Source of the DNA: JBBRSL01 sp038245435
GTDB lineage: Bacteria; Patescibacteriota; Saccharimonadia; Saccharimonadales; CAIOMD01
Length of the DNA stretch: 40,980 nt
NCBI GenBank assembly: GCA_038245435.1
Contig: JBBRSL010000005.1
Span: 1-40,980, forward strand
Direction of reading: 5' to 3'
The notes under the pieces are model-generated. The model was not told where the DNA came from. It ran no database searches and saw only the letters and a list, made by a program, of their open reading frames with translations. Numbering within the stretch: position 1 is the stretch's first letter; every line of letters begins with the position of its first letter. The position numbers were made by a program, and so were the translations under genes. Of the stretch, positions 32,591 to 40,153 are shown piece after piece.

Positions 32591-32599
32591 TGTGGATAA
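32591..32599 (-). promoter_or_regulatory. Perfect DnaA-box sequence upstream of mraZ
   Basis: TGTGGATAA on the plus strand, i.e. TTATCCACA on the minus strand, the consensus DnaA box, about 40 bp before the mraZ promoter. Only a single full copy was noticed in the window. Confidence 0.4.
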
Positions 32600-32636
32600 C
32601 TATTCATAATCCTCTTATGTTTTATATAAAAAGTAC

Positions 32637-32665
32637 TTGCAGTGGGTACGAGTGGGTAGTATGCT
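32637..32665 (+). promoter_or_regulatory. mraZ promoter
   Basis: TTGCAG (32637-32642), 17-bp spacer, TATGCT (32660-32665). The spacer consists almost entirely of two MraZ boxes, and two more boxes follow at the expected start point. Confidence 0.75.
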
Positions 32666-32690
32666 CTTGTCAGTGGGTAGCAGTGGGTAA
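32641..32690 (+). promoter_or_regulatory. Four MraZ operator boxes
   Basis: AGTGGGTA occurs four times, with TGGGT starting at 32643, 32653, 32674 and 32684: spacings of 10, 21 and 10 bp, all near whole helical turns. TGGGN repeats with 5-nt spacers are the known MraZ target. Boxes 1-2 lie between -35 and -10, boxes 3-4 just past the start point, an arrangement suited to autorepression of the dcw cluster. Confidence 0.88.
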
Positions 32691-32731
32691 CACCACATAG
32701 AAAACAAAAACCACTAGGCAGAACCAAAAAT

Positions 32732-33091
32732 ATGGCCACCGTAGACTACTTCGAACGAAAGCTTGACGACAAGCGTCGGCTCACATTGCCGGTAGAAGTT
32801 CGAAGCGAGTTCAAAAACGGTATAGTCGTCACCCGCGGCTTTGGCAAGTATCTGCATATGTACTCACAAGAAGTTTGGGCCCAAAAAGTAGAGCCCGAGC
32901 TAACAGGCCACATCCTTGACGAAAGGGTAGCCGACTTAAACGTTCAATTTAGAACGGGTAAGATTGAGAGTACGCTCGATGAAAAACAGGGGCGAATAAC
33001 CCTTGAGCTGCATCACATCGAGTTCGCAGGTATAGACAAAGAAATCGTTGCGGTGAGAGCAGGCGCTTACTGGCGTTTGCAAGCAAAATAA
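32732..33091 (+). CDS. mraZ: Transcriptional regulator MraZ
   Basis: 119 aa, shorter than the usual 140-150. Two AbrB-like halves are visible: DDKRRLTLPVEVRSEFKNGIVVTRG (first, about 11-35) and DEKQGRITLELHHIEFAGIDKEIV (second, about 83-106), each with the D-K-x-R-(L/I)-x-(L) pattern. MraZ forms rings that bind TGGG repeats before its own gene, present here at 32641-32690. First gene of the dcw cluster. ATG 32732 is about 60 nt from the predicted start point; no strong ribosome site. Confidence 0.93.
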   Translation: MATVDYFERKLDDKRRLTLPVEVRSEFKNGIVVTRGFGKYLHMYSQEVWAQKVEPELTGHILDERVADLNVQFRTGKIESTLDEKQGRITLELHHIEFAGIDKEIVAVRAGAYWRLQAK

Positions 33092-33411
33092 TTCTGTCTA
33101 ACCTTAACAATTTAGCAAAAGCACCAAAAAACCGAATCGACTCGAGATCAGCGATTCGGCAGTCAACGTGTAGCTTCGGGGATCTACTTTAAAATCCCTT
33201 GTACCTTACTCAACAAAACACCTCCCAAAACTCCACCTCACACATAAGTCTCTCAAAACTTAGGTACCAACCAACTGGCATTAGCAAATTTTTTAAATTC
33301 GCAAGAATAAAATCAGTGTTTAGGTAGTACCACACAAAAACAAAAACAACCCAAAAAACAAAAAGTTGGCTGCTGAATCGGTGATCTTGCAAAAATAAAT
33401 ACAAAAATAAA
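33092..33411 (+). ncRNA. 320-nt non-coding leader between mraZ and rsmH
   Basis: No credible gene is present. Three parts are visible: a perfect 8-bp stem (CCGAATCG 33132-33139 with CGATTCGG 33152-33159); a second small hairpin with a cTTCGg loop around 33170-33187 (GTAG/CTAC ends); then about 200 nt that are rich in C and A and very poor in G (only a few G between 33190 and 33260), ending in an A-rich run before the rsmH ATG. G-poor, C-rich unpaired RNA is what Rho prefers. It could be a leader with attenuation or a separate small RNA; both are inference. Confidence 0.35.
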
Positions 33412-34308
33412 ATGCACGAACCAGTATTACTCAAACCAGTTTTAAAATACCTTATGCCCCAAAAGGGTGAATCGTACCTAGACGCAACTGCCGGATATGG
33501 CGGACACGCAGGTGCGGTTTTAAATGTATCGAAAAACTATGGTGAGAGTGTACTAGTAGATCGCGACCAAATGGCTATCGATCACTTGCAGACTAAGTTT
33601 GCTAACAGTGGCGTGAACATCATGCGGAATGATTTTTTCACAGCTGCGGAACTGTTAGTACGCGAGGGAAAGCAATTTGATATGATTTTAGCTGATTTGG
33701 GCGTATCGTCACCGCACCTTGATATAGCGAGTCGTGGTTTTAGCTTTGCCAAATCCGGCCCACTCGATATGCGAATGGATCAATCCCAAACGATTGATGC
33801 TGCGGAAATCGCCAATGAGTGGTCAGAAGAGGACTTAGTTAAGATTATCCGTAGTTATGGCGAAGAGCCAAAAGCGCGGAGAATTGCCCAAGCAATGGTC
33901 CAAAATAGGCCATATGCTACCACAGACGAACTTGCCAAGGTAATAGCTCGCGCAGCGCCGGGCAAGTGGGGGGCTAAACACCCAGCCACTCGTACATTCC
34001 AGGCCTTACGGATAGCCGTAAATAGCGAACTGGAACTTTTGACCAAGAGTTTACCGCTTTGGGTATCACTACTCAAACCAGGTGGGCGAATCGGTATCAT
34101 TAGTTTTCATTCACTAGAAGATCGTATTGTTAAACGCTACTTTAGCGAAGTAACAGGTGATCGTTACGATACTAGCTTAAGGCTGCTCACAAAACACCCG
34201 GTCGAGCCGAGCGAACAAGAGATAGCTTTTAATCCGCGATCTCGGAGTTCAAAACTTCGGGTCGCCGCAAAAATAAAAAACAACGAAAGGACCAGCGATG
34301 CACATTAA
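33412..34308 (+). CDS. rsmH: 16S rRNA (cytosine1402-N4) methyltransferase RsmH (MraW)
   Basis: 298 aa. Family start HEPVLLKPVLKYLMPQKGESYLDATAGYGGHA (2-33, with SAM motif I), then ADLGVSSPHLDIASRGFSFAKSGPLDMRMD, the long helical insert with RAAPGKWGAKHPATRTFQALRI, and IISFHSLEDRIVKRYF with SRSSKLRVA at the end: all hallmarks. It methylates C1402 in the ribosomal P site and is a standard member of dcw clusters. No ribosome site before the ATG; the preceding bases are A-rich. Confidence 0.97.
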   Translation: MHEPVLLKPVLKYLMPQKGESYLDATAGYGGHAGAVLNVSKNYGESVLVDRDQMAIDHLQTKFANSGVNIMRNDFFTAAELLVREGKQFDMILADLGVSSPHLDIASRGFSFAKSGPLDMRMDQSQTIDAAEIANEWSEEDLVKIIRSYGEEPKARRIAQAMVQNRPYATTDELAKVIARAAPGKWGAKHPATRTFQALRIAVNSELELLTKSLPLWVSLLKPGGRIGIISFHSLEDRIVKRYFSEVTGDRYDTSLRLLTKHPVEPSEQEIAFNPRSRSSKLRVAAKIKNNERTSDAH

Positions 34309-34465
34309 AGTCACTGGTCGGTCGGTTGCTCACAAAGTAGTTGTACACGTTCTGTAAAAAGGGCTAGAACAACTGCGAGTAACTATTCCAACACAAAAAA
34401 GCTTTGCACTCCGGGCAACCGGGGTGCAGGGCACCAAAATAAAAAACAAAAAACTGCGAAAAAAT
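34309..34465 (+). other. Structured spacer between rsmH and ftsL
   Basis: 157 nt without a convincing gene. It contains a GTTCT/AGAAC stem around 34349-34371 and a strong 9-bp hairpin at 34406-34427 closed by a GCAA (GNRA) tetraloop. A GTG inside the 3' arm (34424) is in frame with ftsL but is unlikely as a start. Confidence 0.45.
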
Positions 34466-34813
34466 ATGACATACGGAAAAACTGTACTTTCAAGTCGAGC
34501 GAGTGCGTATCAGCGCAATCACAACGTCGTAACAATGAACACAAGCCGGACTGGCCTTGGCCCAGTATCGAACATTATTGTGCTTGTTGTTTTGATGTGT
34601 TTATTAGGCCTAATGTACCTGACACAGGTAACTAAAACCAATGCTTTGGGATACCAGGTTTCTGGCCTAACAACCAAGCAGTCTGAACTTAAAGAAGAAT
34701 ATGCGAGCCTACAAGTTGAATCCGAGCGTCTGCAAAGTCTTGACCGTGTAAAAGCTAGTGAAGCGGCTAAAAAACTATCCGATACAAAGCCAACTGCATT
34801 TGTTTCGAATTAG
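34466..34813 (+). CDS. ftsL: FtsL-like cell division protein
   Basis: 115 aa from ATG 34466. Short basic cytoplasmic N-terminus, one membrane helix (IIVLVVLMCLLGLMYLTQV, about 36-54) and an outside coiled coil (YQVSGLTTKQSELKEEYASLQVESERLQ), ending in a Lys/Ala-rich tail. Sequence identity to FtsL is always low; the topology and the place between rsmH and ftsI make the call. FtsL links FtsQ/FtsB to FtsW-FtsI activation. A GTG 42 nt upstream is in frame but lies in a strong hairpin. Confidence 0.82.
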   Translation: MTYGKTVLSSRASAYQRNHNVVTMNTSRTGLGPVSNIIVLVVLMCLLGLMYLTQVTKTNALGYQVSGLTTKQSELKEEYASLQVESERLQSLDRVKASEAAKKLSDTKPTAFVSN

Positions 34814-34881
34814 ACATTAGATTTCGGACGTTAGACGGTAGAGTAGTTGCAGCTATATCCAACGTCCATCATCTAACGTCT
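34812..34881. repeat. Heptad-repeat hairpin D
   Basis: Arms 34812-34838 and 34855-34881 pair at 19 of 27 positions around a 16-nt loop. Units of 7 nt are evident: GTTAGAT GATGGAC on the complement of the right arm, ATTAGAT on the left. It sits between ftsL and the ftsI promoter, within the dcw cluster. Confidence 0.65.
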
Positions 34882-34893
34882 AGCGGCCAAAAG

Positions 34894-34902
34894 TGATATA
34901 CT
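34894..34902 (+). promoter_or_regulatory. Extended -10 promoter of ftsI
   Basis: TGA followed by TATACT (34897-34902), directly after hairpin D. It gives a leader of about 28 nt that contains GCAC/GTGC ends around TTTTAAAA just before the ftsI ATG. Confidence 0.5.
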
Positions 34903-34936
34903 AATAAGCGTTAGCACCTTTTAAAAGTGCCCATTT

Positions 34937-36688
34937 ATGAATTATCGTTCCCAGCAACAAAAACCCGTAAAAAAAAATCGAATAGACAGGGGTCAAGTAC
35001 TCAAAGTCTTTTTGTTTATTTTTGGTGCAATTTTTGTATCGCGGCTATTTTACGTGCAAATTATCAGGCATGATTTCTATTCGGCTCAAGCTTTAGCAGA
35101 GCATACAAAAAAGTATGAAATTCCAGCCCCGCGCGGATTGATAAAAGTACAAGATGGTTCTAAGACCACGTATCTTGTGCTGAATGAAAAGCGTGACCTT
35201 GTATATGCTGACCCTAAGTATATTACCGACAGTACTGATGCAGCAAAAAAAATAACGGCTATTTTGGGCGGCAGCGAGTCAGATCTACAAAACAAACTTT
35301 CATCAAATAGTCGATATGTCATTTTGGCAAAAAAAATACCAGTCGATCAAGGGGACCGGCTCAAGAATCTTAAGATAAAAGGGGTATATTTTAAAGATGT
35401 TAGTGTACGCACCTACCCACAAGGTACTTTGGCAGCGCAACTACTTGGGTTTGTGAATGCTGATGGGCAAGGGCAGTATGGGCTTGAAGGCTACCTAAAC
35501 GCAGAGTTATCCGGTAAGAACGGTATTCAAAAAGCGGTCACCGATGTGAATGGGGTACCTCTGGCTATTAATAACGATAATGTCGCAAAGCAGGCGCAAG
35601 CCGGAGATGACATAACATTGACCATCGATTTGGGCATGCAGCGCTTAGTAGAAGATAAACTTAAAGAGGGTGTTGAATCAACCAGGGCTGTATCGGGCAA
35701 TGCGGTGTTGCTTGACGTCAATGATGGATCGATAAAAGCAATGGCAAACTTTCCAACCTATGACCCAGGAGCTTACGATAAAGTCGCTGACCAACGATTA
35801 TTTACGAATAATGCAGTTAGCGGGGCATGGGAGCCAGGTTCGGTGCTCAAGCCGTTACTCATAGCGGCTGGCCTTAATGAGGGTAAAATAAACTCGAACT
35901 TTTCATATTTCGATAATACGTATGTGCAGGTGCAAGATCGAAAAATTACGAATGCATTAAACTATGGTGCTCAAACAATGACGGTTGTGGATATTCTTGT
36001 AAAATCACTTAATACCGGCGCAGTTACGGTGCTCAGACAATTTGGTGATGGTGAGATTACGCTACAAGCTCGTGAACTTTGGTATAAGTATTTAACCGAT
36101 CACTATCAGTTTGGTAAAACGACGGGTATTGAACAAACGGGTGAAACACCAGGTTATATCGCAAAACCTGATGAAGGAGATGCACAGGATGTTCGCTATG
36201 CAAATATGGCCTTTGGGCAAGGAATGACGGTCACGCCACTTCAAATTGCGGCCGCATATGCGGCGATTGCTAATGGTGGCGTGTATCATAAGCCGCATCT
36301 TGTAAAATCTACAGATAATAATGGTTCCATCCAAAATCATATTGATACCGCTGGAACGCAAGTGATTTCATCGAACTCAGCGGATACCGTAAAGGGTTTC
36401 ATGCAAAAAGTACTCGAAACTAATAACAGGGTAGCGGTACGGGATGGTTATACACTTGGAGCAAAAAGCGGAAGTGCACAGACAGCTGGTACTGATGGCG
36501 CCTATAAAAGTGATGTCTATAACGGTGTCTATATCGGCTATATCGGCGGAGATAAGCCGAAATACATACTGCTCGTACGTCTTGATGAGCCGAAGACTGA
36601 TGCCTTCGCGAGTACGTCAGCGGCACGCGTTTGGTCTTGGGTTAGCAACGGGCTTATCGATAATTTTTCGATACAACCAAAGCGATAG
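34937..36688 (+). CDS. ftsI: Septal peptidoglycan transpeptidase FtsI (class B PBP)
   Basis: 583 aa. Membrane anchor (VLKVFLFIFGAIFVSRLFYVQII, 21-43), a dimerisation/pedestal domain including APRGLI (64-69) and YGLEGYLNAELSGKNG (181-196), then the penicillin-binding transpeptidase. Active-site motifs: SxxK as S302-V-L-K305 (WEPGSVLKPL), SxN as S357-L-N359, and K510-S-G512 in place of the commoner KTG. Partner of FtsW encoded downstream. murE and murF, which usually follow, are missing; mraY comes next after 84 nt. Confidence 0.96.
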   Translation: MNYRSQQQKPVKKNRIDRGQVLKVFLFIFGAIFVSRLFYVQIIRHDFYSAQALAEHTKKYEIPAPRGLIKVQDGSKTTYLVLNEKRDLVYADPKYITDSTDAAKKITAILGGSESDLQNKLSSNSRYVILAKKIPVDQGDRLKNLKIKGVYFKDVSVRTYPQGTLAAQLLGFVNADGQGQYGLEGYLNAELSGKNGIQKAVTDVNGVPLAINNDNVAKQAQAGDDITLTIDLGMQRLVEDKLKEGVESTRAVSGNAVLLDVNDGSIKAMANFPTYDPGAYDKVADQRLFTNNAVSGAWEPGSVLKPLLIAAGLNEGKINSNFSYFDNTYVQVQDRKITNALNYGAQTMTVVDILVKSLNTGAVTVLRQFGDGEITLQARELWYKYLTDHYQFGKTTGIEQTGETPGYIAKPDEGDAQDVRYANMAFGQGMTVTPLQIAAAYAAIANGGVYHKPHLVKSTDNNGSIQNHIDTAGTQVISSNSADTVKGFMQKVLETNNRVAVRDGYTLGAKSGSAQTAGTDGAYKSDVYNGVYIGYIGGDKPKYILLVRLDEPKTDAFASTSAARVWSWVSNGLIDNFSIQPKR

Positions 36689-36712
36689 CCAGAGGTTGAC
36701 TTCGGTAAAATG

Positions 36713-36721
36713 TGGTATAAT
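36713..36721 (+). promoter_or_regulatory. Extended -10 promoter of mraY
   Basis: TGG then TATAAT (36716-36721); a TTGACT at 36696-36701 is only 14 bp away, too close to be a normal -35. Predicted leader about 45 nt. It indicates that mraY-ftsW-murG-ftsQ can be transcribed separately from ftsI. Confidence 0.6.
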
Positions 36722-36772
36722 TACAGCAGTAAAATACCAAAAATAAAAATGTAGGGTACCAATAATACACGT

Positions 36773-37813
36773 ATGAACACGATTACCGTTGCCATTCAGT
36801 CAGAAACTTTAGTGCGGATTTTTTTACTTGGTTTCTTGGGTTTCGCCGTCAGTATGCTTATTGCGCCAATTTATACGACACTGGCCTATAAAGGAAAGTG
36901 GTGGAAGAAGGCTCGTACTACTGATATATCTGGTAAACCAGCGACAGAGTTTCAAAAATTGCATGCCGCAAAACACCGTCGCAATATCCCAACCATGGCG
37001 GGCTTAATAGTTGTAGCCAGCGTAGCTCTAGTTACAATTGTATTTAACTTTAGTCGTGAGCAAACCTGGCTCGTCGTAGCAGCTATGTGTGGGGCGGGGC
37101 TCGTTGGCCTTGTAGACGATTACATTAATATTCGCGGTGATGGTACGGGAGTCGCCGGTTTGCGCTCTAAGCTCAAGTTATTACTAATTATGGGTGTTGC
37201 GACTATTGGTGGTATTTGGTTCTATGCCAAAAACGGTATTGATTCATTCCACGTACCCGTTGTCGGTGCGGTCACTATTGGGTGGCTAATTGTGCCACTT
37301 TTTGTACTAGTTGTCGTTGCGACTGCGAACGCCGTAAACATGTCTGATGGACTTGATGGCCTTGCAGGCGGCCTTTTGACAAGTGCTTTTGGTGTGTATG
37401 CACTTATTGCATTTTTGCAGCAGCGTTACGGTGTTGCGGCCTTTTGTTTGACCATGTGTGGCGCGTTACTTTCATACGTTTGGTTTAACATATTCCCGGC
37501 GCGCTTTTTTATGGGCGACGTTGGTAGTTTTGCGCTCGGTACTGCACTAGGGGTTGTCGCTATGATTACCGACACGCTTATGCTTTTACCAATTATTGGG
37601 CTCGTATTTGTGGCAGAGGCGGGGTCGGTTATTATCCAAAATATATCGAAAAAACTACGGAATGGTAAAAAAATATTTCGAATTAGCCCGATTCATCATC
37701 ATTTTGAAGCTATCGGTTGGCCTGAAACGAAAGTTACCATGCGTTTTTGGGTTATCGGTAATGTCTGTGCTGTCGTAAGTATTGCTCTCGCCATTCTTGG
37801 GGGCTTCATCTAA
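36773..37813 (+). CDS. mraY: Phospho-MurNAc-pentapeptide transferase MraY
   Basis: 346 aa, about ten membrane helices. Motifs: GLVDDYINIRG with the Asp pair, TANAVNMSDGLDGLAGG, FPARFFMGDVGSFALG, and the HHH motif in ISPIHHHFEAIGWPETKVTMRFW. It makes lipid I from UDP-MurNAc-pentapeptide and undecaprenyl phosphate. The stop overlaps the ftsW start by one base (TAATG). The murF and murD genes that usually flank it are absent. Confidence 0.97.
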   Translation: MNTITVAIQSETLVRIFLLGFLGFAVSMLIAPIYTTLAYKGKWWKKARTTDISGKPATEFQKLHAAKHRRNIPTMAGLIVVASVALVTIVFNFSREQTWLVVAAMCGAGLVGLVDDYINIRGDGTGVAGLRSKLKLLLIMGVATIGGIWFYAKNGIDSFHVPVVGAVTIGWLIVPLFVLVVVATANAVNMSDGLDGLAGGLLTSAFGVYALIAFLQQRYGVAAFCLTMCGALLSYVWFNIFPARFFMGDVGSFALGTALGVVAMITDTLMLLPIIGLVFVAEAGSVIIQNISKKLRNGKKIFRISPIHHHFEAIGWPETKVTMRFWVIGNVCAVVSIALAILGGFI

Positions 37814-39054
37814 TGAACCGCTTTGCTCGCCAGAGCAGTGGTAGCAGCGGCGAGCTTGGGGTTCGCAGGCATCGCCCTGATTATGGGTTATTAGTTATCG
37901 CAAGTATTTTATTGGCTGTTGGTCTTGTTGTTATGTACGCCATTAGCCCGGCCTTAGCCGCACAGGGTGGGGGCGTCAGTGACAATTATTTTGTCAGTCG
38001 TCAGTTTATTGCCATTATCTTTGGGTTGTTTGCTTTTTGGGTTACCTCACGGGTACCGTTTAGCTTTTGGGCGCGTTGGCAAAAACCGCTTATTGTCGTT
38101 ACGTTTTTACTTTGTTTAGCCACTATTGCATTTGGCGGCATGGCTAGTCGCTGGATTCAGTTGGGCGCCTTTTCTTTTCAGCCAGTTGAGTTTGTTAAAT
38201 TCACACTCGTTGTTTTGCTTGCGTCATTTTTGGCAAAAGCGGCGACCTCTGGCAACCTGCAGTCTATTAAAGCCTTACAACCATTGGCGCTCACATTTGC
38301 AGCTTTTGGTTTTGTAATTGTGATTTTACAGCGTGACTTAGGTTCGGCATTTGTGCTAATGGCGATGACCGCGATTATGGCCTACATAGCAGGTTTGCCA
38401 ATGAAGCGACTACTTATATTTGGTGGTATCGCACTGGCCGTGATTATATTAGCAATTAGCAGTACGGCTTATCGGCGCGATAGACTTTTGACTTTTTTCC
38501 AACCTGAGCGTGATTGTGCTGACGCAGGCTACCATGCCTGCCAGGCGCTGATTGCCGTGGGTTCTGGTGGTGTGCTTGGGGTAGGTGTAGGGCGAAGCGT
38601 ACAGGCATATGGCTACTTACCCGAAGCCGCCAATGACTCAATTTTTGCAATTTATGCCGAGAAGTTCGGTTTTGTAGGGGTTGTTGCGCTGTTATTACTC
38701 ATTGGCTCACTTTTGCTGCGAATACTCAACATTATGGCCAGAGCACCGAATGAGGTGACCAAGTTAATGTGTGCAGGTGTCTTTGCCTGGCTGGGGGTGC
38801 AGGCTGCCGTTAACATTGGGGCTATGCTTGGGCTTTTACCGCTGAAGGGGATTACGCTGCCATTTATTAGCTACGGCGGTACCAGCCTGATATTTGTTAT
38901 GGCTGCCCTTGGATTAGTATTCCAGATTTCAATGTACACCAGTATGCGTAAAAGCTTAGGCAAAAATACGGAAGGAGCAGGTAAGTATGAAAGTACTCAT
39001 GACCGGCGGCGGGTCAGCCGGCCATATTACTCCAATCCTAAGCGTAGCTACTGA
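37813..39054 (+). CDS. ftsW: Septal peptidoglycan glycosyltransferase FtsW (SEDS)
   Basis: 413 aa, about ten membrane helices. SEDS features: SRWIQLGAFSFQPVEFVKFTLVV (about 112-134), ILQRDLGSAFVL, a loop QALIAVGSGGVLGVGVGRSVQAYGYLPEAANDSIFAIYAEKFGF and the last-helix motif PLKGITLPFISYGGTSL. It polymerises lipid II together with FtsI. The last 22 codons overlap murG by 68 nt; this polar tail (KNTEGAGKYESTHDRRR) is not part of the SEDS fold. One-base overlap with mraY. Confidence 0.95.
   Translation: MNRFARQSSGSSGELGVRRHRPDYGLLVIASILLAVGLVVMYAISPALAAQGGGVSDNYFVSRQFIAIIFGLFAFWVTSRVPFSFWARWQKPLIVVTFLLCLATIAFGGMASRWIQLGAFSFQPVEFVKFTLVVLLASFLAKAATSGNLQSIKALQPLALTFAAFGFVIVILQRDLGSAFVLMAMTAIMAYIAGLPMKRLLIFGGIALAVIILAISSTAYRRDRLLTFFQPERDCADAGYHACQALIAVGSGGVLGVGVGRSVQAYGYLPEAANDSIFAIYAEKFGFVGVVALLLLIGSLLLRILNIMARAPNEVTKLMCAGVFAWLGVQAAVNIGAMLGLLPLKGITLPFISYGGTSLIFVMAALGLVFQISMYTSMRKSLGKNTEGAGKYESTHDRRRVSRPYYSNPKRSY
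38972..38977 (+). promoter_or_regulatory. Strong ribosome binding site of murG inside ftsW
   Basis: AAGGAG, 9 nt before ATG 38987, lies in the ftsW coding sequence and fixes the murG start despite the 68-nt overlap. Confidence 0.85.
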
Positions 39055-40153
39055 GCTTAAAAAAAGCCATCCGCGTGCGCATATTCGCTACGTTGGGCAA
39101 AAAGGCGATAAGCTTAATAGCCTGGTTAATGACGCCGATGGGTTTGACCATAGCTACACGATTTTTGCCGGTAAATGGCGCCGCTACCACGGTATTGGTA
39201 TCTGGGCGCATCTAAAAGATTGGCGAACAATCTTAAAAAATGCTCGTGATTTATTTTTATTTGTAGGTGGCTTTGTGCAGAGTATTTGGCTTCTTTTATT
39301 ATGGCGACCAGACGTTGTGTTCGTAAAAGGTGGTTATGTCGGGCTACCTGTTGGCTTAGCGGCTGCGATATTAGCCATTCCAGTGGTTACGCATGATTCC
39401 GATGCGCTCCCAGGCCTCACAAACCGTATTCTGGCGCGTTTTGCTCGCAAGCAGTGTGTTGGGCTGCCTGCCCAGTACTATAAGCAGTATGATCAACGTA
39501 AGGTTGTGCAAACAGGTGTCCCAGCCAGCGAAAACTATCAAGCTCTAACTCCAACCGCTGTAGTAGCGCTTAAAGCGCATTTGCAGGTACCCAAAGACGC
39601 GCAGGTGCTGACTATCTTTGGGGGTAGTTTAGGTGCAGTACGGGTAAATGAAGCCATTCTTGAAGCCGCACCAGCGTTACTTGAACGCTTACCAAAGCTG
39701 CATATCTTACATGTAACAGGTAAGCCCCAAGCTGAAGATATCGCATTGGCGTACGGATCGCTCAACGAATCACTCTCGCGCCGTGTATGGTCTTGGCCGT
39801 TCTTGCCAAATTTACATGATATTACCGGTGTTGCAGATGTAGTTATTGCGCGTGCTGGGGCGACCAGTATTGCAGAACTCGGTTTGCAGCAGAAAGCGGT
39901 CATTTTAGTACCAAACCCCTATCTTGTAGGGGGTCACCAAACGTATAACGCACGGCTTGCAGAAGATAACGATGCGGCACTTGTGGTGAGTGAAAAACAG
40001 CTCCATGACCCGAGCTATGATTTTGTAGATACTATTTTATATCTGTTACATGACGCTGCTCGTCGCGAAGTACTCGGTAGGAACCTGGGTGCTTTAGGCA
40101 TGCCGAATGCAGCAGCCAATATTGCGCGCATTATTTCTGAGGTCGCGAACTAA
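38987..40153 (+). CDS. murG: UDP-GlcNAc:lipid I GlcNAc-transferase MurG
   Basis: 388 aa. Start MKVLMTGGGSAGHITPILSVATEL holds the glycine loop for lipid I; DVVFVKGGYVGLPVGLAAAI, THDSDALPGLTNRILARF, IFGGSLGAVRVNEAI and RAGATSIAELGLQQKAVILVPNP are the GT28 hallmarks, with THDSD replacing the common H-(E/S)-(Q/S)-N. It converts lipid I to lipid II. The start is set by the conserved N-terminus and a strong ribosome site within ftsW. One-base overlap with ftsQ (TAATG); no murC lies between them. Confidence 0.97.
   Translation: MKVLMTGGGSAGHITPILSVATELKKSHPRAHIRYVGQKGDKLNSLVNDADGFDHSYTIFAGKWRRYHGIGIWAHLKDWRTILKNARDLFLFVGGFVQSIWLLLLWRPDVVFVKGGYVGLPVGLAAAILAIPVVTHDSDALPGLTNRILARFARKQCVGLPAQYYKQYDQRKVVQTGVPASENYQALTPTAVVALKAHLQVPKDAQVLTIFGGSLGAVRVNEAILEAAPALLERLPKLHILHVTGKPQAEDIALAYGSLNESLSRRVWSWPFLPNLHDITGVADVVIARAGATSIAELGLQQKAVILVPNPYLVGGHQTYNARLAEDNDAALVVSEKQLHDPSYDFVDTILYLLHDAARREVLGRNLGALGMPNAAANIARIISEVAN

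Noticed and set aside
33210..33434. A 74-codon minus-strand frame across the mraZ-rsmH spacer
   Set aside because: Its hydrophobic, Phe/Val/Leu-rich product results from reading the complement of a C/A-rich leader; it overlaps the rsmH start and has no ribosome site.
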